DNA of 64,000 nucleotides from Bradyrhizobium sp. AZCC 2262 (GCF_036924535.1 NZ_JAZHRT010000001.1:7316001-7380000), one strand, 5' to 3'. Positions 17,388 through 27,300 are shown, counted from the stretch's first letter. The notes: generated by a model not told the origin, from the sequence alone. A program made the numbers and translations.

Positions 17388-18449
17388 ATGCATTCGAAAA
17401 ACGAAATCGTGCAGTCCTCGGCCGAGGCACTGCGATACCCCTGGGAAAACCACCCCGGCCACGATCAGGTCGTCGAGGTGATGCCCGGCGTGCTTTGGGT
17501 CCGCCTCAAGCTGCCGTTCCGGCTCAATCACGTGAACATCTATCTTCTGGCCGACGGCGACGGCTGGGCGATGGTCGATTCCGGCTTCGGCAATGAGGAA
17601 TCCATCGCGGCCTGGACCACCCTGTTCGAGGGGCCGCTGCGGCATGTGAAGGTCACCCGGCTGATCGTCACCCATTCGCATCCCGATCACGTCGGTCTCG
17701 CGGGCTGGATCGTCGAGCGCTTCGACTGCCCGCTGCAGATGTCGCAGGTCGAATATCTGCAATCGGTCTATCACCAAAACCGCGGCACCGAGGAGCGGCG
17801 CAACGCCCAGCGGCTGTTCTTCCGCCGGCATGGCATGGACGAGGGCCTGACCGACAAATTGCTCGGCCGCGGCCAGGACTATTTGAAGCGGGTCTCGGTG
17901 CTGCCGCCCTCCTATCGCCGCATCTCGCATGGCGACGAGGTCGTGATCGGCACCCGCCGCTTCAAGGTGATCACCGGCGGCGGCCACGCGCTCGACCAGG
18001 TGATGCTGTATTGCGCCGCCGACAAATTATTCCTCTCGGCCGATCAGGTGCTGAGCAAGATTTCGCCGAATGTCAGCGTCTGGGCAGTCGAGCCCGACCA
18101 GAATTCGCTCGGCGAATATCTGGCCTCGCTCGCCAGCCTGACCACCACGCTGCCCTACGATGTGATGGTGCTGCCCGGCCACGGCGTGCCGTTCTACGGC
18201 CTGAAGACCCGCATCAAGCAGCTCGCCGACCATCACGAGGATCGCTGCCGCCTGATCGCCGAAGCCTGCCGGGAAGTGCCGCAGACTTCCAAGGAACTCG
18301 TGCCGGTCGTGTTCCACAAGCACGTGCTGGACGAGCACCAGATGGGCTTTGCCGCCGGCGAACTGGTCGCCCACGTCAATTACATGCTGGTCGAGGGCCG
18401 CCTGACCTGCGAAGTCAGCGACGGCGTGCTGCGGTTCCGCACCACCTGA
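17388..18449 (+). CDS. Metallo-beta-lactamase-fold hydrolase
   Basis: A 353-residue MBL-fold protein. The metal motif is THSHPDHVG (His96, His98, Asp100, His101), with further ligands in GGGHALDQVMLY and the terminal LPGHGVPF. The insert MGFAAGELVAHVNYM near the end matches the C-terminal winged-helix-like region of a thioesterase-like MBL group (LACTB2-like). Such proteins hydrolyse thioesters or nucleic acids; substrate undetermined. Cytoplasmic: no signal peptide. Confidence 0.88.
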   Translation: MHSKNEIVQSSAEALRYPWENHPGHDQVVEVMPGVLWVRLKLPFRLNHVNIYLLADGDGWAMVDSGFGNEESIAAWTTLFEGPLRHVKVTRLIVTHSHPDHVGLAGWIVERFDCPLQMSQVEYLQSVYHQNRGTEERRNAQRLFFRRHGMDEGLTDKLLGRGQDYLKRVSVLPPSYRRISHGDEVVIGTRRFKVITGGGHALDQVMLYCAADKLFLSADQVLSKISPNVSVWAVEPDQNSLGEYLASLASLTTTLPYDVMVLPGHGVPFYGLKTRIKQLADHHEDRCRLIAEACREVPQTSKELVPVVFHKHVLDEHQMGFAAGELVAHVNYMLVEGRLTCEVSDGVLRFRTT

Positions 18450-18465
18450 CGGCGAGCCCCGGTGG

Positions 18466-19782
18466 CTATTTCAGCGGCAGCGGCTGGTCGCCGAGCATCC
18501 CCTTGACGATGACGCTGCGGGCTACCGCGGCATCCAGCGAATGTTGCGCGATCAGGTCCTTGCATTCGGCGACGATCTGATCGGCATCCTGCATCAGCTT
18601 GAGCTCTTTGTAGCGGTCGTCGCGGTGCAGGCCCATGCTGGCGCCGACGACTTCGAGCACGTTGATGATGCGAAACGGCCAGTCGCGTTCGTGCGCGCAT
18701 AATTCGCGATGATCGGAATGATAAACGGCGACCAGCGCGTCGACGCCGGCATCAGAAGCCGCCTGAAGCTCATTGCGTTGCAATTCGCGCTTGAACGCGG
18801 GCAGGACGCGGAGATTGTTGCTCTGCAGGCCGACCGCCGGTTGCTGCAGATCGACGAGTTCGATGCCAGGGATCGCCTGCAGGATTTCCGCGGCGGCTTC
18901 CATGACGCCGGCTACGCCGGGATGCCGGTGCAGCGCAATCCGCATCTTGACCTCCCGGCGCAACAGCGGGGTCAACTGAGCCAACCGTTCACGGAGAAAC
19001 AGCAGGAACGGCGTCATCTCGAACGGCCGCGCGCCGCCTTGCCGTTCAATGGCCGGAATATTCGTCTCGGTGAACTGGACGTAGCAGCTCGGACACCAGG
19101 AGATCACCTGACCGGATTTCGAGTGCGACATCTTTTCGATCGAGTTTGCGCCCATGCGCCCGGACATTTCGACGTCGCCGGTATTCATCTGCTTGATGCC
19201 GCAGCAATGGCTCGGCCCGCCCATCACCTGGTAGATGACGCCGAGCGCATCCATGATGTCGAGGGCAAGCAGCGCGATATGGGGGTTCTTCAGCACATTG
19301 CAGCCGGTGTAGAACACGAAATCGGGCGCCTCGGCCGGTATCGCGGCCGATGCTGATTTCTGGCCGAGCCGCTGCAGCACCTCGCCATCAAGCTGCAACT
19401 GCGACAGCACAGCCACATCGCGGCTGTCGTCGCGGAATAGCGTCAGGCCCTGGCGCCGCCGTTCGGGCAGCTCATTCTGGCTTTTGGCCATAGCGACGCG
19501 CGCCATGGCCAGCAGGAAGCGCGGATTGACGCCGTAGTCGCACGCCTTGATGCACTCGCCGCTCCGCATGCAGGCCGCCGCCCATTTGCGTGACGCCTCG
19601 GGCCCGTCACCCGTGCGCAGGATGTCGAGGATGCCGCTGATAATGTCGGTGGAACTCGCGTCCGCGATGCCGGCGGGGGTTACGCTTGGACAGGCTTCGA
19701 CGCATTTGCCACAGCGCGTGCACGCATCGAGCATCTCGTCGACCCGAGCGTCCAGCGCCGTCTCGAAAGAGGTGTCGCTCAT
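18466..19782 (-). CDS. Fe-S-binding heterodisulfide reductase/GlcF-like protein
   Basis: A 438-residue Fe-S protein. The first ferredoxin motif CTRCGKCVEACP (Cys21, 24, 27, 31) is complete. The second, CMRSGECIKACD, has Ser74 where Cys is expected, so that cluster is probably [3Fe-4S] or absent. A CCG-type domain follows (SHCCGIKQMNTG, then SWCPSCYVQF), as in HdrB/GlcF/LutA proteins; the second CCG motif is weak. It likely shuttles electrons for a flavin dehydrogenase not located here. It diverges from hemA, and the shared intergenic region contains an FNR-type box that could regulate it under low oxygen. Confidence 0.83.
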   Translation of the reverse strand: MSDTSFETALDARVDEMLDACTRCGKCVEACPSVTPAGIADASSTDIISGILDILRTGDGPEASRKWAAACMRSGECIKACDYGVNPRFLLAMARVAMAKSQNELPERRRQGLTLFRDDSRDVAVLSQLQLDGEVLQRLGQKSASAAIPAEAPDFVFYTGCNVLKNPHIALLALDIMDALGVIYQVMGGPSHCCGIKQMNTGDVEMSGRMGANSIEKMSHSKSGQVISWCPSCYVQFTETNIPAIERQGGARPFEMTPFLLFLRERLAQLTPLLRREVKMRIALHRHPGVAGVMEAAAEILQAIPGIELVDLQQPAVGLQSNNLRVLPAFKRELQRNELQAASDAGVDALVAVYHSDHRELCAHERDWPFRIINVLEVVGASMGLHRDDRYKELKLMQDADQIVAECKDLIAQHSLDAAVARSVIVKGMLGDQPLPLK

Positions 19783-20183
19783 CGGCTGCGGCTCCTGCCC
19801 ATAGCCAATGCGATTGAGCAGAGGCTCGATATCGACCCTGGAACCATAGCTCAGGCCGGTCCCAACCGATATGCGAAAACCAGCCGGTCGGTTCGCCCTA
19901 AACGAGCGTCCGTGTTGGCCTCAAAAGCGGACCCCTCGATCGGCGGTGTCCGGAAGAGATACACCTAACCATGCGCGTCCCCCGGTACCCGGGATGCACG
20001 GAGTGCATTCCACATCTAACGCATTGATCAGGATCAACATTTGCTTCGCCTAGGGAGCATCCCGGAGGCGGGCCGAAATGTGGGATTTCGCGTAGACATT
20101 AAACCTGGAAAAGCTCTAAAAAAGGGCAAGGTTCTAATCTAAGAAGGATGGCCAATCCGGCCGGTTCCGTTCCAGGTCTTGTG
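19783..20183. other. Divergent intergenic region between the Fe-S protein gene and hemA
   Basis: About 400 bases with no credible gene. It holds a perfect FNR/FixK-type box at 20024-20037 and two small palindromes just left of it (CCCGGTACCCGGG near 19981, TGCACGGAGTGCA near 19996). The stretch from ~20095 to 20145 is AT-rich and is a candidate hemA promoter region. Confidence 0.6.
20024..20037. promoter_or_regulatory. FNR/FixK-type binding site upstream of hemA
   Basis: TTGATCAGGATCAA matches the TTGAT-N4-ATCAA consensus exactly. It lies 147 bases before the hemA start. Oxygen-limited activation of hemA through the FixLJ/FixK cascade is described for B. japonicum, which fits; use here is inferred. 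Confidence 0.75.
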
Positions 20184-21413
20184 ATGGATTACAGCAAATT
20201 CTTCCGCGCCGCCCTCAATCGCCTGCATGACGAGCGGCGCTACCGCGTTTTCGCCGACCTCGAACGGATCGCGGGTCGCTTCCCGCACGCGGTCTGGCAC
20301 TCGCCGAAGGGCCCGCGCAATGTCGTGATCTGGTGCTCCAACGACTATCTCGGGATGGGCCAGCACCCCAAGGTGGTCGGCGCCATGGTCGAGACCGCCA
20401 CAAGAGTTGGCACCGGCGCCGGCGGCACCCGCAACATCGCCGGCACCCACCATCCGCTGGTGCAGCTCGAACAGGAACTGGCCGACCTGCACGGCAAGCA
20501 GGCTTCGCTGCTGTTCACCTCGGGCTACGTCTCGAACCAGACCGGCATCTCGACGATCGCAAAACTGATTCCGGACTGCCTCATTCTGTCCGACGCGCTG
20601 AACCACAATTCGATGATCGAAGGCGTCCGCCAGGCCGGCTGCGAACGCCAGATCTTCCGCCACAACGACATGGCGCATCTGGAAGAACTCTTGATCGCGG
20701 CGGGTCCGGACCGGCCGAAGCTGATCGCCTGCGAGAGCCTCTATTCGATGGACGGCGACGTAGCCCCGCTCGCAAAGATCTGCGATCTCGCCGAGAAATA
20801 CGGCGCCATGACCTATGTCGACGAGGTCCATGCGGTCGGCATGTACGGCCCGCGCGGCGGCGGTATCGCCGAGCGCGACGGTGTCATGCATCGCATCGAC
20901 GTGCTGGAAGGCACGCTCGCCAAGGCCTTCGGCTGTCTCGGCGGCTATATCGCTGGCAGCGCCGAGATCATCGACTCTGTTCGCTCCTATGCGCCGGGCT
21001 TCATCTTTACGACGGCGCTGCCGCCGGCGATCTGCTCGGCAGCGACCGCCGCGATCCGGCATCTGAAAGCCTCGAACTGGGAGCGCGAGCGCCACCAGGA
21101 CCGCGCCGCCCGGGTCAAGGCGATCCTCAACGCCGCAGGCCTCCCGGTGATGTCGAACGAAACGCATATCGTTCCGCTGTTCGTCGGCGATCCGGAAAAG
21201 TGCAAGCAGGCCTCCGACATGCTGCTGGAGGAGCACGGCATCTATATCCAGCCGATCAACTATCCGACGGTCGCCAAGGGAACCGAGCGCTTAAGGATCA
21301 CGCCCTCGCCCTACCACGACGACGGCCTGGTCGATCGGCTCGCGGAAGCGCTGCTGCAGGTCTGGGACCGTCTCGGCCTGCCGCTGAAGCAGCAATCGCT
21401 GGCGGCCGAGTAA
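20184..21413 (+). CDS. hemA: 5-aminolevulinate synthase
   Basis: A 409-residue PLP enzyme that condenses glycine and succinyl-CoA to 5-aminolevulinate, the first step of alphaproteobacterial (Shemin-route) haem synthesis. The length equals my recollection of B. japonicum HemA and the N-terminus [15 protein letters not shown] matches the family. The cofactor lysine is Lys247 in [14 protein letters not shown]; the Asp of YVDEVHAVG stacks on the ring, and the glycine-rich GTGAGGTRN loop binds substrate. An upstream in-frame ATG at 20148 is less likely. A perfect FNR/FixK box lies upstream, suggesting oxygen control. Confidence 0.96.
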   Translation: MDYSKFFRAALNRLHDERRYRVFADLERIAGRFPHAVWHSPKGPRNVVIWCSNDYLGMGQHPKVVGAMVETATRVGTGAGGTRNIAGTHHPLVQLEQELADLHGKQASLLFTSGYVSNQTGISTIAKLIPDCLILSDALNHNSMIEGVRQAGCERQIFRHNDMAHLEELLIAAGPDRPKLIACESLYSMDGDVAPLAKICDLAEKYGAMTYVDEVHAVGMYGPRGGGIAERDGVMHRIDVLEGTLAKAFGCLGGYIAGSAEIIDSVRSYAPGFIFTTALPPAICSAATAAIRHLKASNWERERHQDRAARVKAILNAAGLPVMSNETHIVPLFVGDPEKCKQASDMLLEEHGIYIQPINYPTVAKGTERLRITPSPYHDDGLVDRLAEALLQVWDRLGLPLKQQSLAAE

Positions 21414-21543
21414 TCCTACCTTTCCTAATCGCTGGAAATTGGGCCGGCAGCGCGGTGCGCTGCCGGCCCAAAGCGTTTATACTCACCCGTTCCGGCCCCG
21501 GCGGTTTCGAACGCTCCAAGGCCGGAAAGGGAGACAAGCAGCG

Positions 21544-24500
21544 ATGCTGCACGACTGGGGCGTTATCGCCACCGCGTTCGCCTATATCGGCCTGCTGTTC
21601 GGCGTCGCCAGCTACGGCGACCGGCTGTCGCCGAGCCAGCGCGGCCGCGCCAGCATGCTGATCTATCCGCTGTCGCTGGCGATCTACTGCACCTCCTGGA
21701 CCTTCTTTGGCTCGGTCGGTTTCGCCACCCGCACCAGCTTCGATTTTCTTGCGATCTATGTCGGCCCGATCCTGATGATCGGGCTTTGCACGCCGCTGCT
21801 GCGGCGCGTGATCCATCTTGCCAAATCGCAGAACATCACCTCGATCGCCGACTTCATCGCGGCGCGCTACGGCAAGAGCCAGGCGGTCGCTGGCACGGTG
21901 GCTGTGATCGCGATCGTCGGATCGGTGCCTTACATCGCGCTCCAGCTCAAGGCGGTGGCGTCCTCGCTGGAGACGATCCTGAGCGAGGACAAGCTGTTCT
22001 CCTCGATCCCGATCATCGGCGACATCGCGCTGGTCGTGACGCTGGCGATGGCGGCATTCGCGGTGTTGTTCGGCACCCGCCAGAGCGACGCCACCGAGCA
22101 CCAGCACGGCCTGATGCTGGCGGTCGCCACCGAATCCATCGTCAAGCTGGTGGCCTTCCTCGCCGCCGGCGCCTTCGTCACCTTCTGGATGTTCACGCCG
22201 GTCGAGCTGATCGAACGCGCGATGAAGACCCCGGAGGCGGTGCGCGCGATCAACTATGTGCCGTCGATCGGCAATTTCCTGACCATGACGCTGCTGTCGT
22301 TCTGCGCGATCATGCTGCTGCCGCGGCAGTTTCACGTCAGCGTGGTCGAGAACGCCAGCCCCGAGGAGGTCAGCCGCGCCCGCTGGCTGTTTCCGCTCTA
22401 TCTGGTCGCCATCAACCTGTTCGTGATTCCGATCGCGCTCGCCGGCCTCGTCACCTTTCCGTTCGGCGCCGTGGACAGCGACATGTACGTATTGGCGCTG
22501 CCGATCGAGGCGGATTCCCCGCTGCTCAGCATTGCCGTCTTCGTCGGCGGCCTGTCGGCCGGAACCGCGATGGTGATCGTGGAATGCGTCGCGCTCTCCA
22601 TTATGGTCTCCAACGACATCGTTCTGCCGCTGGTGCTGCAGCGCAGCCCCGCGACGCGCGACAGCAGCAAGGATTTCGGCGACTTCCTGCTCAGGATCCG
22701 GCGCTTTGCGATCTTCGCCATCATGGTGATGGCGTATTTCTACTATCGTGCGCTCGGCAATGCGCAGCTGGCGGCGATCGGCCTGCTGTCGTTCGCAGCC
22801 CTTGCCCAACTGGCGCCGGCCTTCTTCGGCGGCCTGTTCTGGCGCGAGGGAACCGCCCGCGGCGCCATGACGGGCATGCTGGTCGGCTTTGCGGTGTGGG
22901 CCTATACGCTGTTCCTGCCGAGCTTCCTGGAAAATAATCCCACTGGCCTGCTGCTGCTGCAACACGGACCGCTCGGCATCGAGGCGCTGCGTCCGCGGGC
23001 GTTGTTCGGCGCCGATTTGCCGCCGCTGATGCATGGCGTGCTGTGGTCGCTCTCGCTCAACATCCTGACCTACATTGTGATGTCGCTCGCGCAACGGCCG
23101 TCCTCGATCGAACGGCTGCAGGCGGATCTGTTCGTGCCCAACACGCTGGCGCCGATCGCGCCGACGTTCCGGCGCTGGCGAACGACGGTTACCGTGCAGG
23201 ACATCCAGAGCACGGTGGCGCAATATCTCGGCCCCGAGCGCGCTGCCCAGGCCTTCGAGGCCTTTGCCGCCGGCCATCCCGGCAATCTCGATCCGGCCGC
23301 GCCCGCCGATTTCGAATTGCTGCAATATGCCGAACGCCTGATCGCCTCCTCGATCGGAGCCGCCTCCTCGCGCCTCGTGATGTCGCTGTTGCTGCGCAAG
23401 CGAACCGTCTCCGCCAAGGCCGCGCTGAAGCTGCTCGACGATTCCCACGCCGCGCTGCATTTCAACCGTGAGATTTTGCAGACCGCGCTGAACCATGTGC
23501 GCCAGGGCATCGCGGTGTTCGACGCGGATTTGCAACTGATCTGCTCGAACGCCCAGTTCGGTGAAATTCTCGCGCTGCCGCCGCATCTGGTGCAGCTCGG
23601 CATCCCCCTGCAGGAAATCCTCGAATTCATGGGCGCCGTCAGCCCGGCCGCCTTCGGCAACCCCGATGGATTGCTGCAGCGGCGGCTGGATGCCTACACC
23701 ACCGAGGGCGAACCCTATCTGGAGCGCCTGCCGGACCGCCACATGGTGATCGAGGTTCGCTCCAACCGGATGCCAGGCGGCGGCTTCGTCATCACCTTCT
23801 CCGACGTCACGCCGAGCTTCGAGGCTGCCGAAGCGCTGGAACGCGCCAATGCGACGCTGGAAAAGCGCGTGCGCGACCGCACCGAGGAACTGACCCGCCT
23901 GAATTCCGAACTGGCGCAGGCCAAGAGTACCGCCGAGGACGCCAACATCTCGAAGACCCGGTTCCTGGCGGCCGCCAGCCACGACATCCTGCAACCGCTC
24001 AACGCGGCGCGGCTTTATGTGACGAGCCTCGTCGAGCGGCAGAACGGCGGCGAGGATTCGCGCCTGGTGGAAAACATCGACGACTCCCTGGAGGCGATCG
24101 AGGAGATCCTCGGCGCGCTCCTCGACATCTCGCGGCTCGATGCCGGCGCCATGACGACCGCGATCACCAGCTTCAAGATGGCCGACCTGATGCGCTCGCT
24201 CGAGATCGAATTCGCGCCGATCGCCCGCGCCAAGGGGCTCGAACTGACCTTCGTTCCCTGCTCGCTGCCGGTGGAGTCCGATCGGCTGCTGCTGCGGCGG
24301 CTGTTGCAGAATTTCATTTCCAACGCCATCAAGTACACCCCGCGCGGGCGCGTGCTGGTCGGCTGCCGCCGCCAGGGCCAATCCCTGAAGATCGGTGTTT
24401 ACGACACCGGCGTCGGCATTCCCGTGACGAAGCGCGGCGAGATCTTCAAGGAGTTTCACCGCCTGGAACAGGGCGCGCGGATCGCGCGCGGCCTCGGTCT

Positions 24501-25053
24501 TGGCCTCTCCATCGTCGAGCGGCTGGCGCGGGTGCTGAAGCACGGCATCGCGATCGACGCCAACGCCAGTGGCGGCTCGGTGTTTTCGGTGACGGTGCCT
24601 GTCGCCAAGGCGGTCAACCACACCGCCGCCGTCACCAGCGCGACGCCACTCTCCAAAGCGCCGATGAGCGGGGCGCTGATCGTCTGCATCGAGAATGACC
24701 CGGCGATCCTCGACGGCATGAAGACGCTGCTGACGGCGTGGGATGCCGAGGTGATCGCGGTGACCGACCCCGACGCCGCGATCGTGGCGATCGAGTCCTC
24801 CGGCAGCAGCGTGACCGGCCTCCTGGTCGACTACCATCTCGACCGCGGCAACGGCGTCGCCGCGATCCGCGAGATCCGCCGCCGTTTCGGCGAAAACATT
24901 CCAGCCATCCTGATCACGGCCGACCGCAGCCCCAATGTTCGCGCCGCCGCGCGCGAGGAAAACATCGCGATCCTCAACAAGCCGGTCAAACCGGCCTCGC
25001 TCCGCGCCCTGCTCGGCCAGTGGCGGGCACAGCAGATGGTGGCGGCGGAGTAG
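21544..25053 (+). CDS. Hybrid sensor histidine kinase with sodium:solute-symporter-like domain (CrbS/MxtR-like)
   Basis: A 1169-residue hybrid kinase. Residues ~1-540 resemble an SLC5-type sodium:solute symporter with about 13 spans. A linker region (~560-640), a PAS-like domain (~650-770), a coiled coil (~775-800), HisKA with His813 in SHDILQPLN, an ATPase domain (DTGVGIP, GLGLGLSI) and a C-terminal receiver with Asp1096 follow. This is the architecture of CrbS/MxtR, which senses acetate flux and acts through a LuxR-type regulator (CrbR/ErdR). A matching regulator lies at 28083-28757, separated by other genes. Start: ATG after a GGGAG region. Confidence 0.9.
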   Translation: MLHDWGVIATAFAYIGLLFGVASYGDRLSPSQRGRASMLIYPLSLAIYCTSWTFFGSVGFATRTSFDFLAIYVGPILMIGLCTPLLRRVIHLAKSQNITSIADFIAARYGKSQAVAGTVAVIAIVGSVPYIALQLKAVASSLETILSEDKLFSSIPIIGDIALVVTLAMAAFAVLFGTRQSDATEHQHGLMLAVATESIVKLVAFLAAGAFVTFWMFTPVELIERAMKTPEAVRAINYVPSIGNFLTMTLLSFCAIMLLPRQFHVSVVENASPEEVSRARWLFPLYLVAINLFVIPIALAGLVTFPFGAVDSDMYVLALPIEADSPLLSIAVFVGGLSAGTAMVIVECVALSIMVSNDIVLPLVLQRSPATRDSSKDFGDFLLRIRRFAIFAIMVMAYFYYRALGNAQLAAIGLLSFAALAQLAPAFFGGLFWREGTARGAMTGMLVGFAVWAYTLFLPSFLENNPTGLLLLQHGPLGIEALRPRALFGADLPPLMHGVLWSLSLNILTYIVMSLAQRPSSIERLQADLFVPNTLAPIAPTFRRWRTTVTVQDIQSTVAQYLGPERAAQAFEAFAAGHPGNLDPAAPADFELLQYAERLIASSIGAASSRLVMSLLLRKRTVSAKAALKLLDDSHAALHFNREILQTALNHVRQGIAVFDADLQLICSNAQFGEILALPPHLVQLGIPLQEILEFMGAVSPAAFGNPDGLLQRRLDAYTTEGEPYLERLPDRHMVIEVRSNRMPGGGFVITFSDVTPSFEAAEALERANATLEKRVRDRTEELTRLNSELAQAKSTAEDANISKTRFLAAASHDILQPLNAARLYVTSLVERQNGGEDSRLVENIDDSLEAIEEILGALLDISRLDAGAMTTAITSFKMADLMRSLEIEFAPIARAKGLELTFVPCSLPVESDRLLLRRLLQNFISNAIKYTPRGRVLVGCRRQGQSLKIGVYDTGVGIPVTKRGEIFKEFHRLEQGARIARGLGLGLSIVERLARVLKHGIAIDANASGGSVFSVTVPVAKAVNHTAAVTSATPLSKAPMSGALIVCIENDPAILDGMKTLLTAWDAEVIAVTDPDAAIVAIESSGSSVTGLLVDYHLDRGNGVAAIREIRRRFGENIPAILITADRSPNVRAAAREENIAILNKPVKPASLRALLGQWRAQQMVAAE

Positions 25054-25103
25054 CGGTCCACTTCTTTTCGATGTTGGTTATTGGCGGGGATGGCGAGGCC
25101 AAC

Positions 25104-26507
25104 TCAGGGTTTGCGCAACGCGCGCAAGCGCAGCCCGGTCAGGAAAGCGAGCATCGCCGGCACGACAAAGCTCGCCGGCACCCAGAAGGCGGTGCGCGCC
25201 ATTCCCTGATCCGGAATTGCAGCCGACAGGCCGCTGGCATTGGCTATCAGCCCCGCTATCGCCGCGCCGAATGCAAAGCCCATTTGCTGCACGGTGGGGA
25301 CTGACGAGGCCGCAACCACCTCGTTGCCCGCCGTGGCGCTGTCCATGATCCGGTGCGCGACGAAGGGCCAACACTGGCCGATGCCCGCCCCCAGTACGGC
25401 AATTGCCGAGACCAGCAGGAATGCGGATGCCGTGGCATGCGGCGCGAGAAGCGCGATGGCCATCAGGCTCAGCCCCATGGCTGCTGGCCCGGTCAACATC
25501 AACCGATCCGCCCAGCGTACCGACACCCCGGCAGTTGCAAGCGAGGCGACGGTCCATGCCAGCGAGGCGCTGGCGACGGCAAAGCCGGCCGAGAGCGGAT
25601 CGAAACCATGCAGCTGCTGCAGGAACATGGGCACGTAGATCTGAAGCGGGCTGAAGGTGATGCAGAGCAGCAGCGCGAGCCATAGCCCGACACCCGTCTG
25701 CGTGCGCCATGAAAACGCGTCGCTCGGCAAGAGCCGGGTCGTTGCCAAACGGTCGAGCCGCAACATCACCGCGAGCGAGACGATCGCCGCGACGATCAGT
25801 GCCGATTTCGCAAGCGGCGGCGCGACGACGGACGCGGCGGACATTGCAGCAATCGCGAGGCAGATCAGGGCGACCCGTCCGGCGGGCACGCACAGGGGTG
25901 ACGTTCCACGGGTCGCCACCGACGGCAAGATGAAGAGGGCGCTTATTGCCAGGACAACGCCAATAACGGCGGTCGTGACAAAGGCACTGCGCCAGTTGCC
26001 GAAATGGGCGAACACCCCACCGACGAGAGGACCGATCAGGACCGACATGCTCCAGCTGGTCGACATCAGCGCAATGGTTCGTGACCAGGCCGACTCCGGA
26101 AACGTGCCGCGGACCAGCACATAGGCGACGGCAGCCTCCAGGCCGCCGCCGAATCCCTGAATGAGCCTGCCGACAACGATCCAGCCCATCGCCGGGGCCA
26201 GCGAGCAAAGCAGCGCGCCGAGGGCGAATACCGTGACGCCCGCGCAATAAACTGTCCGGGAGCCAATCGCGGTCGCGAGCACGCCAGCACAACTCGCGGC
26301 GACGATGGAGGAGGCAAGGTAGGCGGTGGTCGGCCAACTCAACATGGCAACGCCACCGAGTTCACCGACGATGGATGGCAGCACGGTCGTCAGCAGCAAT
26401 ACGTTCATGGATTGCAGCAGCACCCCGCCAAGCAGGATAGTGAGTGTCGGAATCCATTCTCGTCTAAAGAGTGATCGCCATCCTTCCCGGACAGAGTCCA
26501 GCTCCAT
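25104..26507 (-). CDS. MFS drug:H+ antiporter, DHA2 (14-TM) type
   Basis: A 467-residue major facilitator with about 14 membrane segments. MFS motifs visible include the motif A region (AGVLATAIGSRTVYCAG) and motif C-like GPLVGGVFAHFGNWR after TM5, both typical of DHA2 efflux pumps such as EmrB/QacA. It likely exports a hydrophobic compound by proton exchange. It diverges from a cysteine-containing HTH regulator across a 91-bp region with a long inverted repeat, so expression is probably controlled by that regulator. Substrate unknown. Confidence 0.9.
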   Translation of the reverse strand: MELDSVREGWRSLFRREWIPTLTILLGGVLLQSMNVLLLTTVLPSIVGELGGVAMLSWPTTAYLASSIVAASCAGVLATAIGSRTVYCAGVTVFALGALLCSLAPAMGWIVVGRLIQGFGGGLEAAVAYVLVRGTFPESAWSRTIALMSTSWSMSVLIGPLVGGVFAHFGNWRSAFVTTAVIGVVLAISALFILPSVATRGTSPLCVPAGRVALICLAIAAMSAASVVAPPLAKSALIVAAIVSLAVMLRLDRLATTRLLPSDAFSWRTQTGVGLWLALLLCITFSPLQIYVPMFLQQLHGFDPLSAGFAVASASLAWTVASLATAGVSVRWADRLMLTGPAAMGLSLMAIALLAPHATASAFLLVSAIAVLGAGIGQCWPFVAHRIMDSATAGNEVVAASSVPTVQQMGFAFGAAIAGLIANASGLSAAIPDQGMARTAFWVPASFVVPAMLAFLTGLRLRALRKP

Positions 26508-26562
26508 GTCGGGCCTCCCTCCGGACCAACGCGCCGGGAGTTGCCAGCGACGGACATCCGGG

Positions 26563-26594
26563 TTATTTTAGATAGCATTTTATTTCTAAAATAA
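26563..26594. promoter_or_regulatory. Long AT-rich inverted repeat, candidate operator
   Basis: TTATTTTAGA and TCTAAAATAA form perfect ten-base arms separated by 12 bases; the arms extend by GG/CC with one extra base. The right arm ends only four bases before the regulator's ATG, so a bound dimer would block both divergent genes. Local sequence is far more AT-rich than its surroundings. Confidence 0.6.
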
Positions 26595-26598
26595 ACCC

Positions 26599-27240
26599 AT
26601 GAGTCAAGACCAGGACCGCAGTCAGGATCGCATCCTGTTTCACCTCAAGACGCGCGGACCGCAGGTTGCCGCCGACGTCGGCGCGCGCCTTGACATGACC
26701 CCGGCCGGCGCGCGTCAGCACCTCCTCAAGCTTGAAGCGGCAGGCCTGGTGGAGAGCGAGGACCAGCGCGAAGGGCGCGGGCGGCCGAGGAAATATTGGC
26801 GGTTGACGCCGCACGGCCACGAGCGGTTCCCCGACCGCCACTCCGATTTAACCCTGGATTTATTGCAATCCATGCGCGACGTCTTTGGCGACGACGGCCG
26901 GGAAAGGCTGATCGCGCACCGCGAGCGTGCGATCGTAGCCAACTACCGCAAATTCGTCCGCGCGCAGGATTCACTTCGTCAGAAGCTGACGGCGCTGGCA
27001 CGGATTCGAAGCCGTGAGGGCTACATGGCAAACGTGGCCAAGGACACCCGGGACAGCTTTCTGTTGGTCGAGAACCACTGCCCGATTTGCGCGGCAGCAA
27101 CCGCTTGCCAAGGTCTCTGCCGTTCGGAACTTGCGGTGTTCCGCGCCGTGCTGGGGACCGACGTGACCGTTGAACGCATCGATCATATTCTCGCGGGCGC
27201 TCGTCGCTGCGCGTACCGGATCACGCGGCAGCCACGATGA
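26599..27240 (+). CDS. SufR/DeoR-like HTH regulator with C-terminal cysteine cluster
   Basis: A 213-residue regulator. Residues ~8-75 form a winged helix (VGARLDMTPAGARQHLLKLE, then the EGRGRPRKYWRLT wing). The C-terminal part has Cys161, Cys164, Cys170, Cys174 and Cys204 in the pattern of SufR-family iron-sulfur regulators (NHCPICAAATACQGLC, then GARRCAYRI). A cluster or redox change may control DNA binding. It diverges from the DHA2 exporter. The ATG has no recognisable ribosome site upstream (the operator repeat is there), so leaderless or weak translation is possible. Metal content is inference. Confidence 0.85.
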   Translation: MSQDQDRSQDRILFHLKTRGPQVAADVGARLDMTPAGARQHLLKLEAAGLVESEDQREGRGRPRKYWRLTPHGHERFPDRHSDLTLDLLQSMRDVFGDDGRERLIAHRERAIVANYRKFVRAQDSLRQKLTALARIRSREGYMANVAKDTRDSFLLVENHCPICAAATACQGLCRSELAVFRAVLGTDVTVERIDHILAGARRCAYRITRQPR

Positions 27241-27300
27241 GCGCATTGGAGGCTCGCGATGCGAGCGCCTCAGGATGGCGGAGGCGGAACGGTCTCAGGT

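Noticed and set aside
21298..24837. Very long antisense open frame opposite the hybrid kinase gene (~1179 codons)
   Set aside because: It is His/Arg/Asp-rich, lacks membrane or motif patterns, and exists because high-GC genes leave the antisense third frame open; the kinase frame is clearly real.
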